NCBI GenBank assembly: GCA_020073085.1
Contig: JAIQFV010000001.1
Coordinates: 310,001-374,000 of the forward strand
Length of the DNA stretch: 64,000 nt
From: Terriglobia bacterium
GTDB lineage: Bacteria; Acidobacteriota; Terriglobia; JAIQFV01
Reading direction: 5' to 3'
The position numbers and the translations under genes are program-made. Below the pieces are notes generated by a model, which was given only the letters and a program-made list of their open reading frames with translations, did not search any database and was not told the origin of the DNA. Numbering within the stretch: position 1 is the stretch's first letter; the number at the start of each line of letters is the position of its first letter. This document shows, in pieces, positions 54,187 through 62,424 of the stretch.

Positions 54187-54362
54187 TGATCGCCATGATT
54201 TTAGTGGATTTTATAACCTTGTTTGGAGTGGATCGGTTTCGAACTCGGGACGCAATAATCTTGACACCCGCGCGAGTCTTTTGCGGGCGTAGTTGTGGGG
54301 ATTCACAGCGTATCTATCACCCGGATGGAGCCTAGCGCTCGATCTTTTCCTGGAGGCTTGCT

Positions 54363-54881
54363 GTGTCGAATGACATTGGTCTCGTGCTGGTGATCGTTGT
54401 TTCGGTGGCGATCCTTGTCCAGGTGGGCATCCTCTACGGCATCTTTCAAGCGATGAGTCGCCTCAACCAACAGGTGACGACCGCGCGGGAGGCTTTTGAC
54501 CGCTCCAAGGATCCGTTGATGGGCGATATCAAGGTCCTGCTCAACCAATCGATCGAACTGGTCAGCAATTTGAACCGGATTTCGGGGGATTTCTCGAAGA
54601 TCTCCTCCGCCGCACGGGATCAGGTGGAGAAGGTGGATTTCCTGGTCTCTGAAACGACGGATTTGGCGCGGAATCAAGTGCGCCGGCTGGATGTCATCGT
54701 CACCGACGCCATCGACCATATCGAGCGCACCACCAAGGTGGTTCAAACCAATATCCTCGGCCCGGTTCGAGAAGTTTCAGCCGTGATCAAGGGGATAAAA
54801 ATGGGATTGGAATTCCTGGCGTCCAAGCGCCAGCCGGCTCAGGTGGACAAGGCGACGCAGGACGAAGCCATGTTCATCTGA
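54363..54881 (+). CDS. Single-span coiled-coil membrane protein (DUF948-like)
   Basis: A 172-residue protein starting at GTG with GGAGG 7-8 nt upstream. Residues about 6-28 form a membrane helix (IGLVLVIVVSVAILVQVGILYGIF); the remainder is a long amphipathic helical region with LLNQSIELVSNLNRI and RDQVEKVDFLVSE heptads. The layout and the YtxH neighbour resemble the YtxG (DUF948)/YtxH gene pair of Firmicutes. The function is unknown. A strong terminator follows. Confidence 0.75.
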   Translation: MSNDIGLVLVIVVSVAILVQVGILYGIFQAMSRLNQQVTTAREAFDRSKDPLMGDIKVLLNQSIELVSNLNRISGDFSKISSAARDQVEKVDFLVSETTDLARNQVRRLDVIVTDAIDHIERTTKVVQTNILGPVREVSAVIKGIKMGLEFLASKRQPAQVDKATQDEAMFI

Positions 54882-54935
54882 TCTGAGGAGAGCCCGCCCA
54901 GGAATGGGATTGTTGTCTGGAAATTGAAGATTTGG

Positions 54936-54968
54936 AAACGGGCCGGGGATTCACCCGGCCCGTTTTCT
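54936..54968 (+). terminator. Strong intrinsic terminator between convergent genes
   Basis: A 12-bp stem, AAACGGGCCGGG (54936-54947) with CCCGGCCCGTTT (54954-54965), encloses a 6-nt loop and continues into TTTTCTTGT on the plus strand. It ends the ytxH-side transcript. The minus-strand tail is weaker but may also serve mnmA. Confidence 0.9.
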
Positions 54969-54999
54969 TGTAGAGGTTCGAGACATTCTGCGTCGCGGG

Positions 55000-56154
55000 C
55001 TAATTCAGCGCCTTTCCGATCCATCCTCCACCCACCACCAGATCGCCCTCGTAGAAAACGCAAGCCTGTCCCGGCGTAATAGCGCGCTGCGGCTCGTTGA
55101 AGGTCATCACAACACTTCCGTCGCCGGAGTTTGAGACCACCCCTTCAGCCGGCTCATGGCGGTTGCGAATCTTCGCGGAGACCGAACGCGGCCCCTTCAA
55201 CACGTCCAGGGAAATCCAGTTCACATCGCACACCCGTGCCCGGCGATGCATCAGTTCTGCATCGTCTCCGACCACGACGCGGCGGGTCACGGGATCGATG
55301 GAAATGACGTACAAAGGACGTCCCAGGGCTACCCCCAGGCCCTTGCGCTGACCCACGGTGAAATGATGAACACCCCGGTGGCGGCCCAACACGGTGCCAT
55401 CGCGGAGCGTGATCTCTCCCGCCAACCCGTTATCGTCCCGCGGGACCGAACCCGAGTCTGCGTCATTCCCGGCCGTGATCTCGGCTCGATAAGCCTCGAT
55501 GAAATCAGAGTACGCCCCGCCGGGCACGAAACAGATTTCCTGGCTTTCGGGCTTTTCGTGGGTCGGCAGATTCCGGGAGGCGGCAATTTCCCGGACGACT
55601 GGTTTCGTCAGGTGGCCGAGGGGAAACTCGGTCTGAGAGAGTTGCTCCTGGGTCATTCCAAAAAGGAAGTAGGACTGGTCCTTGCTGGTATCGACCCCCT
55701 TCAACAATTCATGGCGGCCACTTGCCCGGTTGTATCGAACCCTCGCGTAATGCCCCGTGGCCAACCGGTCGGCTCCAATCTGGAGGGCCCGGGTTCGGAG
55801 CAAGTCGAACTTGAACACATTGTTACATTCCACGCAGGGAATGGGTGTCCTTCCCTGGAAATACTCCCCGATGAACGGCTTCACGACCCGGGCCTCGAAC
55901 TGTTCCCCGAAATTGATTACGTAGAAGGGGAACCCGAGGTACTCGGCCACGCGCCTCGCATCATGCAGGTCGTCCAGTGAACAGCAGTGTCCCGAGGACT
56001 GAATGCCCGCCCGGGCCTTCAATTCAGGGAGTCGTTCCTGATCCCAGAGCTGCATGGAGAGCCCCACGACGTCATGTCCGGCGTCCAGCAGCAACGCGGC
56101 CGCAGTCGATGAATCCACTCCGCCACTCATAGCAACGGCTATTCTCTTGGTCAT
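55000..56154 (-). CDS. mnmA: tRNA-specific 2-thiouridylase MnmA
   Basis: A 384-residue PP-loop enzyme that installs 2-thiouridine at U34 of tRNAs for Lys, Glu and Gln. It starts MTKRIAVAMSGGVDSSTAAAL (PP-loop SGGVDSS) and has the catalytic cysteines in PIPCVECNNVFKF and SQEICFVPGG, plus TGHYARV and the C-terminal FTVGQRKGLGVALG and PGQACVFYEGDLVVGGG. An unusual HCCSLDD stretch near residue 57 is seen in several non-enterobacterial MnmA proteins. It is a single gene with the accessory island starting upstream of it. Confidence 0.96.
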   Translation of the reverse strand: MTKRIAVAMSGGVDSSTAAALLLDAGHDVVGLSMQLWDQERLPELKARAGIQSSGHCCSLDDLHDARRVAEYLGFPFYVINFGEQFEARVVKPFIGEYFQGRTPIPCVECNNVFKFDLLRTRALQIGADRLATGHYARVRYNRASGRHELLKGVDTSKDQSYFLFGMTQEQLSQTEFPLGHLTKPVVREIAASRNLPTHEKPESQEICFVPGGAYSDFIEAYRAEITAGNDADSGSVPRDDNGLAGEITLRDGTVLGRHRGVHHFTVGQRKGLGVALGRPLYVISIDPVTRRVVVGDDAELMHRRARVCDVNWISLDVLKGPRSVSAKIRNRHEPAEGVVSNSGDGSVVMTFNEPQRAITPGQACVFYEGDLVVGGGWIGKALN

Positions 56155-56310
56155 AAACGCGCCATCTTAGCAGATTCGGAACCCAAATCAAACTTCCGGA
56201 GCCTCGGCGGGGGTGGCGCACACATCGCAAAGAGCACAATGTATGCGACACCAGGGAAGCACTGATCAGTCCAGTGTACCAATCCGCCCACATATTATTC
56301 CATTCCTCGA

Positions 56311-57075
56311 GAAGATAGACGCCCCGATTGATTGGCGTTAGACTTGATTAATGGAATTTGAATGGGATCTGAAGAAAGCGACCACGAACCTTCGAAAACA
56401 ACGGAAGCTTATAAAGAAGAAATCTAGGACGCGGATGCAGAGCGACCTTCGCTCTGAATATGATTTGAAGAAGCTGCTCAAGGGCGGTGTCCGCGGGAAG
56501 TACGCAAGACTTTACGAAACTGGCGCCAACGTCGTCTTACTCGACCACGATGTCTTCAAGGCGTTTCCTAATGAGCAGGCGGTCAACGAAGCGTTGCGTT
56601 TGGTGGTTAAGTTAACAAAGATTCCAAATAGCAGATGGTCCGGCGCTGCAAAGGCACACTGATTCGGAGCGAAAAAGAGGAGAAAAGGGGGGCAGCTTTT
56701 TGCAATCGCGAGTTGATCCTTGACCTTTTGAAGAGGTCGGTCTCGTTTCGACTCGATTTCCATTTGAAGAGCTCTGACACGCCCTTTTCCTTTAATACCC
56801 CCAACGCCAGTTGGGAGATCGTTCAAGCCCATCCTCCAAAACAAAATCACCGTGCCTTCTGAAGCAGCGTCGTCACTCCATTGCCGGGGATCAGTGGCTT
56901 TTTCTAAGTCCAGCATAGGCAAGCAAGGAGAGTTCTCAGCCCCCCCCATCAGGAAAAGGTGGTCTTTGAACGATCCACCAGCTACCGCTGGTGGGATTTT
57001 CGAGTCGAACTTGGTCTGTGGGTAGGTTGAAACTGAATCATCCACCACCTGCCGGTGGGGGGACTAGACTTCTGG
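56311..57075 (+). repeat. Large direct repeat, copy A (deleted toxin-antitoxin block)
   Basis: This block aligns in the same orientation with 62110-63074. Shared parts include the leader GAAGATAGACGCC..CGATTGATT, the brnT start, the whole antitoxin-like gene and about 400 nt of downstream sequence with CCGGTGG palindromes. Copy A lacks 198 nt of the brnT interior that copy B keeps. The two copies enclose about 5 kb of accessory genes. Confidence 0.85.
56351..56662 (+). pseudogene. In-frame deletion fusion of a BrnT-like toxin start and an antitoxin-like protein
   Basis: The 103-residue frame begins MEFEWDLKKATTNLRK, the opening of a BrnT toxin, then joins directly to KKKSRTRMQSDLRSEYDLKKLL, the start region of the antitoxin-like protein found complete at 62408-62659. 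Compared with copy B, 198 nt (66 codons) are missing, so the frame is kept, and the antitoxin ATG has become ATA. The rest (GGVRGKYARLY..NVVLLDHDVFKAFPNEQAVNEAL) is intact. Toxin activity must be lost; antitoxin-like function could persist as a fusion. Confidence 0.75.
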
Positions 57076-57484
57076 CATTAGGGTTGATTCGCGGCCTAAT
57101 CCGAAGGGAAAGGAATAGAGTCCTGAAGACCGCCTCTGACCCGGGGTGCCGCAGGCATGTCTTCTGTACATGCCTGCGTCTGCCAGAGTCCTGAAGACCG
57201 CGGCTGGTCGTGGCCCTTGGGGGATTTGCCGGTGGCCTCGCCGGGGAGAGTAGAGGCGTCATGGATCACTCTTCGCAGACATGCACAAAACGCATGTCTG
57301 CGGCACCCGCATACCGATTCATTGGTCCGACGGAATGTCTTGACATAGCAACAATCCTGGACTTGAATTGCGGATAGTGAGGTGAAAGTACGAACAATAT
57401 AGGAAAGCAGAATACCTCTCCCCGCGACATTGTCGAAGCTTCAATGATGGACGCTTTGTGTATCTCAATTGGAGGACATTCCAC
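56663..57484. other. Gene-free tail of repeat copy A and adjoining palindromes
   Basis: About 820 nt. The first part is repeat copy A with palindromes such as CCACCAG-CTACCG-CTGGTGG. The second part has two GCAGRCATG palindromes (57151-57301). The long minus-strand frame 56512-57048 overlaps the fusion gene and encodes a PPAVAGGS-type repeat translation, so it is not taken as a gene. Confidence 0.5.
57151..57301. repeat. Two GCAGRCATG palindromes
   Basis: GCAGGCATG (57151-57159) pairs with CATGCCTGC (57169-57177), and GCAGACATG (57275-57283) pairs with CATGTCTGC (57293-57301). The units are similar in size and spacing and look like extragenic palindromes. A GTCCTGAAGACCGC direct repeat lies near 57120 and 57189. 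Confidence 0.6.
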
Positions 57485-57778
57485 ATGAACCAATCAAGTT
57501 TCCGCAGTGCTGGCCAAATCATCAACTTGATACATTGGCCTATATCAAAACTCCTTGGCGTTATCGTTGCTTTTGGTGCGCTACTCTTTTCACCGAAGGA
57601 ATGGGTGGATTTTCTACTTGATAATCCTCGCGTGCCGACTCTTCTCAATCCTTGGTTGGGGTTGATATTTGTCTTGGCGTCCTCATTCTTCGTAACTTAT
57701 TTCATGGTTCGGTTCCTTTCAAAAATCAGAAGTTGGTGCAAGAAGAAAGAAGTATTTGCAGATGTGGACGCTCAGTAG
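57485..57778 (+). CDS. Small membrane protein resembling superinfection-exclusion protein B
   Basis: The ATG at 57485 follows GGAGG by 9 nt. The 97-residue product has two membrane segments, KLLGVIVAFGALLFSP (about 23-38) and LLNPWLGLIFVLASSFFVTYF (about 52-72), joined by KEWVDFLLDNPRVPT, and a basic tail (KIRSWCKKKE). The pattern hydrophobic segment-FSPxxW-short helix-PWxG-hydrophobic segment resembles the N-terminal part of SieB-type proteins, which block superinfecting phage. The match is by eye only. Confidence 0.5.
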   Translation: MNQSSFRSAGQIINLIHWPISKLLGVIVAFGALLFSPKEWVDFLLDNPRVPTLLNPWLGLIFVLASSFFVTYFMVRFLSKIRSWCKKKEVFADVDAQ

Positions 57779-57802
57779 GTCAAGGAAATAACCAGGCCCA
57801 AT

Positions 57803-57839
57803 AACTCAACAAGGTGACTCGTTGATTGTTGAGACCAGG
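57803..57839. repeat. 42-nt palindromic repeat, partial copy 1
   Basis: This copy reads AACTCAACAAGGTGACTCG followed by TTGATTGTTGAGACCAGG. It lacks the GGTCTCA left arm of the copies at 58079 and 59730 but keeps the CAACAA/TTGTTG inner arms. A 74-codon frame (57822-58046) overlaps it and is not taken as a gene. Confidence 0.6.
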
Positions 57840-58078
57840 CATCAACAACTATATCTTGCCAGCGGCGAGGCATTTCTCGATTATTCTGTAGGATCGGCTG
57901 TCCTCTTGCACTTCGCTGCCAAGGCCATTGACGATCTGCGCCGGTTTTACCACCAATACCTTTATACGCATTTCGCGCGGGGCTCGATCCTCCTGCTCCC
58001 CGAAACTCGCGACCGGTTCAGGGCAAAGGTGCCTAGGAAGCGATGAGTTCTCAGAAAATAAAGCGGCGAAAGGGGGAG

Positions 58079-58119
58079 GTCTCAAAATTTAACAAGCTGA
58101 GTCGTTGATTGTTGAGACC
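58079..58119. repeat. 42-nt palindromic repeat, copy 2
   Basis: GGTCTCA at the left and TTGTTGAGACC at the right form the outer arms, with AACAAGCTGAGTCG inside. The same unit recurs at 59730-59771. Confidence 0.7.
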
Positions 58120-58150
58120 GGGCACCAACGAATCTCTGTCGACCATTCGT

Positions 58151-58717
58151 CTAATCGCAGAGCGACATGTCCACAAACTTTCCCCAGATAACCACAGTAT
58201 CCGATGTGGTCAATGTTACTTCCGGCATGCCCCCTTCCTTCGTTGTAGCTTCTGGAGAAAACAAAGGCTTTTCAATGTTTGTAATGGTTGAAACAACGAG
58301 ATATTTCGTGAACCACGCCAGAGGTAACTTTCTTGCGCTTTCGTACTGCTCATCACTTAACTCAACAACTAGAAAAAAAGGGGGAGGATCATATGGGTCT
58401 GAGAAGACTGCCCAATAGGAAGCGGAGCGATAGAATACGTCTTCCAAATAAACAGTGAAGACGCACGGGCGGCCATCCCTCCGATTTAAAGCTTTCTGCA
58501 AGTCGATCGTAAGGGAAGGCCAAGTAATGTCTTTATGCCAATCTATGACGGCATTGTATTTTTGATTGAAGTAGGAAAGTTTCTCGGCTATCTTGCGATT
58601 CTTCTCTTTGTCGGATATCTTCGTTTCCGGCTTACTACAACCAGTAATCGTAATTAGGCAAACGAGACAAAACAGCGAAATGCAAATCAGGTGCATCTTG
58701 GCGCTTTTTCTTTGCAC
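58151..58717 (-). CDS. Hypothetical lipoprotein
   Basis: A 188-residue protein from a GTG with AAGGAGG 7 nt upstream. A hydrophobic stretch (LICISLFCLVCLI) leads to the lipobox ITGC, giving a lipid-anchored Cys at about residue 27, then a Lys/Glu-rich linker and a mixed alpha-beta domain. I recognise no family. It lies 12 nt after the OB-fold gene on the same strand, so the two are probably an operon with both products at the cell envelope. Confidence 0.65.
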   Translation of the reverse strand: MQRKSAKMHLICISLFCLVCLITITGCSKPETKISDKEKNRKIAEKLSYFNQKYNAVIDWHKDITWPSLTIDLQKALNRRDGRPCVFTVYLEDVFYRSASYWAVFSDPYDPPPFFLVVELSDEQYESARKLPLAWFTKYLVVSTITNIEKPLFSPEATTKEGGMPEVTLTTSDTVVIWGKFVDMSLCD

Positions 58718-58729
58718 CGGCGTTCCTCC

Positions 58730-59122
58730 TTAAAATATATATGGCCACCGCCCGATGTGCTTCGCCTCAATTTCATTCAAAAACGTATACCGTCCGACTC
58801 TCGAGACTTTTCTATAGAGTCCCCTTATCACCACCTCTTGCCCCTCCTTCAGTTTCTTATATCCCCTTGAATAGATTCTTATCCTGAGCTCTCTATCAGT
58901 GAGCACAAAAACAGTGTATTCATTGCCGAACCGCGAAGTGCGTTGCTGGTAGCCAACAACCTTTCCTCTGACAAAGACAATCTCGTGGTCATAACGATCG
59001 GGATTTGCAATTATATCTGGGATACTAGCCTTCTTCTCGATTACATAAACGGTGAGAAGTATTAGGGCTATCGCTATGACAGCCCCAACCATTCCAATCC
59101 ACTTTTTCCGTAGCAATCGCAT
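58730..59122 (-). CDS. Membrane-anchored OB-fold-like protein
   Basis: The ATG at 59122 has GAGG about 9 nt upstream. The 130 residues start with a basic tail and a membrane helix (IGMVGAVIAIALILLTVYVI), then a beta-rich domain: HEIVFVRGKVVGYQQRTSRF, EYTVFVLTD, LRIRIYSRGYKKLKEGQEVVIRGLYRKV. The pattern of a strand with RGKV and a later G-x-x-V-x-I-x-G is typical of OB-fold (tRNA_anti-like) domains exported to the periplasm. No partner besides the adjacent lipoprotein is evident. Confidence 0.55.
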   Translation of the reverse strand: MRLLRKKWIGMVGAVIAIALILLTVYVIEKKASIPDIIANPDRYDHEIVFVRGKVVGYQQRTSRFGNEYTVFVLTDRELRIRIYSRGYKKLKEGQEVVIRGLYRKVSRVGRYTFLNEIEAKHIGRWPYIF

Positions 59123-59229
59123 GCATGTTACCTCGCTCGTGGAATGGGGCAACGGTGCGCTACCCTCTCAAATGCAATCACTGAAAGTGTATGCATGAGG
59201 GAGGAACAAATGAGAATGCCTATTTTTGC

Positions 59230-59637
59230 CTATCCAGCATCGCTGTCAAATCCGAATCGTTGGCCATTCTCATCAAGGGGCACAATATGCGGGATGGGAA
59301 GGCCTGTTTTCTTCCGGACTTGGTCAAGCGTGTGCTCTTTTACGCGGCGGCCACAAAATAGATCGAGCAACCATTTCGTGGCATGCAACTCTCCTCGCAA
59401 ATATTCCGCTTGTGGACTATCGGTCGCGCCCATGTCCTTTTCATTTAACTCCTTAACCAGCCATTCCAAATGCTGTGAAACAATCCGCACTGCAGAGACA
59501 GAATTTTCGAGCATGACCCTGATCATCCCGGCTCGGGTTCTCCTTTCGAAGTTGGCCAAGCGATCCAGCTGATCAAGCACAAGCCGACTGATCCGGAATG
59601 AAACAACTTCGCTTGATTCATCCTGATGCTTTGCCAT
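59230..59637 (-). CDS. Ribbon-helix-helix DNA-binding protein
   Basis: A 135-residue protein. The N-terminal 45 residues (VVSFRISRLVLDQLDRLANFERRTRAGMIRVMLEN) fit a ribbon-helix-helix fold of the MetJ/Arc/CopG type. The rest is helical with no recognised domain. There is no adjacent toxin gene, so it may be an orphan antitoxin or a local regulator in the island. It lies directly left of the IS element. Confidence 0.6.
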   Translation of the reverse strand: MAKHQDESSEVVSFRISRLVLDQLDRLANFERRTRAGMIRVMLENSVSAVRIVSQHLEWLVKELNEKDMGATDSPQAEYLRGELHATKWLLDLFCGRRVKEHTLDQVRKKTGLPIPHIVPLDENGQRFGFDSDAG

Positions 59638-59729
59638 GAAGGGAGTGTAGTTAAAAAAACTACGAGAGTCAAGTGTTTTGCTATCACACCACAGGGATTG
59701 GCAGGGTGGCGCATATTGGAGAGCGAAAG

Positions 59730-59771
59730 GGTCTCAAAATTCAACAAGCTGACTCGTAGATTGTTGAGACC
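59730..59771. repeat. 42-nt palindromic repeat, copy 3
   Basis: GGTCTCA-AAATTCAACAA on the left and TTGTTGAGACC on the right enclose GCTGACTCGTAGA. It lies 20 nt left of the IS element end and is nearly identical to 58079-58119. Confidence 0.7.
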
Positions 59772-59791
59772 AGGGACAATTATTGACTCAT

Positions 59792-60875
59792 GATTAAGTA
59801 ATGTCCTATACTCCGGGTTGGAGGTGTGCGATGAGACCTGCTGGAAGCCCGGAGGAATTGCAGCGGCGCCGGGAGCGAGCGGTGGCTCTGCTGCATCAGG
59901 GGTATCCACCCGTTGAGGTCGCCGAGCGGGTGGGCGTTGACCGGCGCAGCGTCCGGCGCTGGAAAGCGGCGGTCCGAGCGCGCGGCCGCCAGGCGCTGCG
60001 GGCCCGGCCGGTCCCGGGCCGACCTCACAAATTGAACGCGCAGTCGATCGAATGGCTGCAGCAAGACTTGCTGGAGGGGGCTCAGGCGGCCGGCTTTCCC
60101 ACGGATCTGTGGACCTGTCCGCGCATCGCGGCCCTGATTCAATCGCGCTTCGGTGTGCATTACGAGATCTCCGGGGTGTGGCGTTTGTTGCGCGCCCTGG
60201 GATGGAGTCCCCAAAAACCGGAACGCCGCGCCGTGGAGCGCGACGCACGAGCCATCCGGCGCTGGATCAAAAAGGACTGGCCCCGCATTAAAAAAAAGCC
60301 CACCGGCTGAAGGCGCATCTGGTGTTCCTGGATGAAACCGGTTTTCTGATGGCCCCCCGGGTGTGCCGCACCTGGGCTCCCCGCAGTCACACTCCCGTGT
60401 TCTATCAACGCGGCGGTTCCTATCAGAAGGTCTCTTGTATCGGCGCGCTGGTGGTGCCTCCCGGTCGCCATTCCCTCCACTTCTACTTTCGCTTGCATCC
60501 CGACCACAACATCAACACCGATCGAGCCCTCGGCTTTCTCACCCAACTGCTCCGCCAATTGCAGGGCAATCTCCTGGTCATCTGGGACGGCGCGGGTCCC
60601 CATCTGGCCCGAAAGGTGGAAGCCTTCCTGTATCGTCATCTCCGCCTCTACCTGGAATATCTCCCTCCCTGCGCCCCCGAACTCAATCCCGTCGAATACG
60701 TCTGGAGTTATCTCAAAAAAAATCCCCTGGCCCACTGTCCGGCGACCACTCTGAGCAGTTTGACCGACACCGCTCGCCGTTCCGGCCAATCCCTACAACG
60801 CCAACCCCGACTCCTGCGCTCCTTCCTGAAGCACAGTTCTCTTTTTTTACGTCTTAAATAGGACATTACTTAATC
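59792..60875 (+). mobile_element. IS630-family insertion sequence, apparently intact
   Basis: The ends GATTAAGTAATGTCCTAT (59792-59809) and ATAGGACATTACTTAATC (60858-60875) are perfect 18-bp inverted repeats, 1084 nt end to end. TA dinucleotides inside each end fit the TA target preference of IS630/Tc1 elements, in which case the mobile unit may be about 59796-60871. The two transposase frames are joined by an A8 slippery run, and the DDE residues are all present. This looks like a recent, potentially active insertion. Confidence 0.92.
59831..60861 (+). CDS. IS630-family transposase made by -1 frameshift (orfA-orfB)
   Basis: OrfA (ATG 59831, GGAGG upstream, stop at 60308-60310, 159 residues) is the DNA-binding part with two helix-turn-helix segments (YPPVEVAERVGVDRRSVRRW). 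OrfB lies in the -1 frame, continues from AAAAAAAA at 60290-60297 and ends at 60861 inside the right inverted repeat. A -1 slip there gives RIKKKAHRLKAHLVFLDETGF, the usual continuous IS630 sequence. Catalytic residues are in FLDETGF, VIWDGAGPH and APELNPVEYVW. Programmed frameshifting at A-runs is known in this family; a sequencing error in a homopolymer is the alternative. Confidence 0.9.
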
Positions 60876-60893
60876 AATTACCAATAATTCATC

Positions 60894-60977
60894 TGTGGAT
60901 TTCAGGATCGGGTTGAAAAGGATGCAGCGCTCAAGACAATGCTCACTGCCGCAAATGCAAAGCTTGTTGATTTGTGA
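60894..60977 (+). pseudogene. Short C-terminal gene fragment right of the IS element
   Basis: A frame ending at TGA 60975-60977 reads KDAALKTMLTAANAKLVDL, which looks like a natural protein end and distantly recalls the last helices of NADAR (YbiA-type) proteins. There is no start, and the frame is closed within a few codons on its left, next to the IS end. I read it as debris of a gene broken before or by the insertion; the family suggestion is weak. Confidence 0.3.
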
Positions 60978-61134
60978 GACTTGGCACCATGGTTGAAGAT
61001 TATCTTGGTCTCCGATAACTGACTGCCCGAACTTGATAATTCATCAAAGATGGGTTGTCGAAGAGAAAGAGATGACAGGCGACTGCGGCCAAAGATCAAA
61101 GCGCGCGGATTTTGTACAGGTATAATATTGGGTT

Positions 61135-62010
61135 ATGAGCCAAATCGTTTATTTCGTCGGAGCGGGTCTGACAAAATCGTTGCAGCAGAATTCCCCTGTC
61201 CCTTTGCTCAATGATTTCATTTCAGTTATGGCTGATTATTTGACCGAGAGTGATGTTATCCGTGTGGCTCTTGCCGATTTCGAATGTGATGACTTGTTTG
61301 AATGGAGATGCGATGAATGGAAAGATACAGCTCAAAGCATTTTGGATTGCGATGGATCCGTTCCAAAGGATCTCCTGAGGAAGTTTCAAGGAATTATGAA
61401 ATCGCGCCCTTCTGAAAACATCGAGATGCTCTTGGGGAGGGGGTTTGAAAAGCACGCAACACCTTATAACAGTTCGGCTATGCGGTTCTGTTTTGCAATT
61501 AACGATGTATTTAGTCGAATAGGGTGGAATGTCAATTTACCGCCGCTGGAACAGTTTTTGCGCAAACAGCTTAAGCTGTCCGGCGGCAGGCACACTTTTA
61601 TTAGCTTCAACTACGATCTCGTGCTCGACCGCTGCATTCGGGAGTATACAAAGGGTGACTGGCAACCATCTGATGGTTATGGTTTCAAAATAGAAAGATC
61701 ATTCAACCAGAACGAGGGTGAGGTCCACATGAAACAGTTCGACGGGGATGGAGGTTCATTTTCTTCCTTTCCGCTACGTGATTTGGTCCTCAGGTCAAGC
61801 CCCAAATGCCCGGTTAAGCTCTTAAAGCCTCATGGGTCATTGAATTGGTTGATAAGCTATAATTGGAAGGGTCTGACCCGAAAATTGTTCATAGCGGGGG
61901 CTGGTTGCACACGGTGGGTTGCTTGGGGGAAACAACGGTTGCTATTCTCTCATGTCTTGCTTCCGCCCACAAAGGGAAGGAATGGCAAGATCTCCGCAAT
62001 CCCGATTTGA
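61135..62010 (+). CDS. SIR2-like (SIR2_2) protein, possibly C-terminally altered
   Basis: A 291-residue protein with the NAD-binding start IVYFVGAGLTKSL (residues 4-16), FISFNYDLVLDRCI (about 157-170) and LLKPHGSLNWLISY (about 231-244), the order expected for SIR2_2 domains. Such domains often act as NAD hydrolases in anti-phage systems. The final 45 residues after NWKGL do not look conserved, and another frame (61863-62117) shows plausible coding sequence, so the end may be frameshifted or replaced. A TATAAT at 61121-61126, 8 nt before the ATG and without a ribosome binding site, suggests a leaderless transcript. Confidence 0.7.
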   Translation: MSQIVYFVGAGLTKSLQQNSPVPLLNDFISVMADYLTESDVIRVALADFECDDLFEWRCDEWKDTAQSILDCDGSVPKDLLRKFQGIMKSRPSENIEMLLGRGFEKHATPYNSSAMRFCFAINDVFSRIGWNVNLPPLEQFLRKQLKLSGGRHTFISFNYDLVLDRCIREYTKGDWQPSDGYGFKIERSFNQNEGEVHMKQFDGDGGSFSSFPLRDLVLRSSPKCPVKLLKPHGSLNWLISYNWKGLTRKLFIAGAGCTRWVAWGKQRLLFSHVLLPPTKGRNGKISAIPI

Positions 62011-62149
62011 AGAGGCACCTCCGCATTTTTTTCATTCGCGATCTTCAGCTAACCCCCGCGCTGGCGCTCGCCCGTCAGCAATTGCAGAATGCGGAGACCC
62101 TCGCGATTAGAAGATAGACGCCTCGATTGATTGGGGTTAGACTCAATTA

Positions 62150-62424
62150 ATGGAATTTGAATGGGACCTAAAAAAGGCAGCCACGAACCTTCGACGGCAT
62201 AAGATTTCCTTCGAAGAAGCGGCCACTGTGTTCGGTGATCCCCTCAGCATTACCTTTCAAAATCCTGACCACTCATCGGAGGAGAATCGATATCTCACCA
62301 TTGGGCCTAATACCGCCTCCGACGTTTGATCGTATCTCATACAGAACGAGAAAACAGGATTCGAATCATTGGCGCTCGCGAGCTCACAAGGGGAGAGAGG
62401 GAAGCCTATGAAGAAGAAATCTAG
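62150..62424 (+). pseudogene. BrnT-family toxin gene with a frameshift
   Basis: The ATG at 62150 opens MEFEWDLKKAATNLRRHKISFEEAATVFGDP, a textbook BrnT N-terminus, continuing to NRYLTIG. The frame then ends at TGA 62327-62329, but a neighbouring frame from 62311 reads YRLRRLIVSHTERENRIRIIGARELTRGEREAYEEEI and stops at 62422-62424, the typical BrnT C-terminus. A one-base change near 62304-62310 therefore breaks the toxin. BrnT is a RelE-like ribonuclease. Its end overlaps the next gene by 17 nt, the usual toxin-antitoxin coupling. Confidence 0.88.

Noticed and set aside
54237-54300. tRNA-like GGTTTCGAACTCGGGACGC stretch
   Set aside because: No acceptor or anticodon stems can be formed around it.
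56512-57048. 178-codon minus-strand frame
   Set aside because: It runs antisense through the toxin-antitoxin remnant and its N-terminal part is translated palindrome (PPAVAGGS).
57121-57310. CRISPR-like repeats
   Set aside because: Only two palindromic units of unequal sequence and no regular spacers; no cas genes in the window.
57822-58046. 74-codon plus-strand frame
   Set aside because: It begins inside the 42-nt repeat, has no ribosome binding site and no recognised domain.
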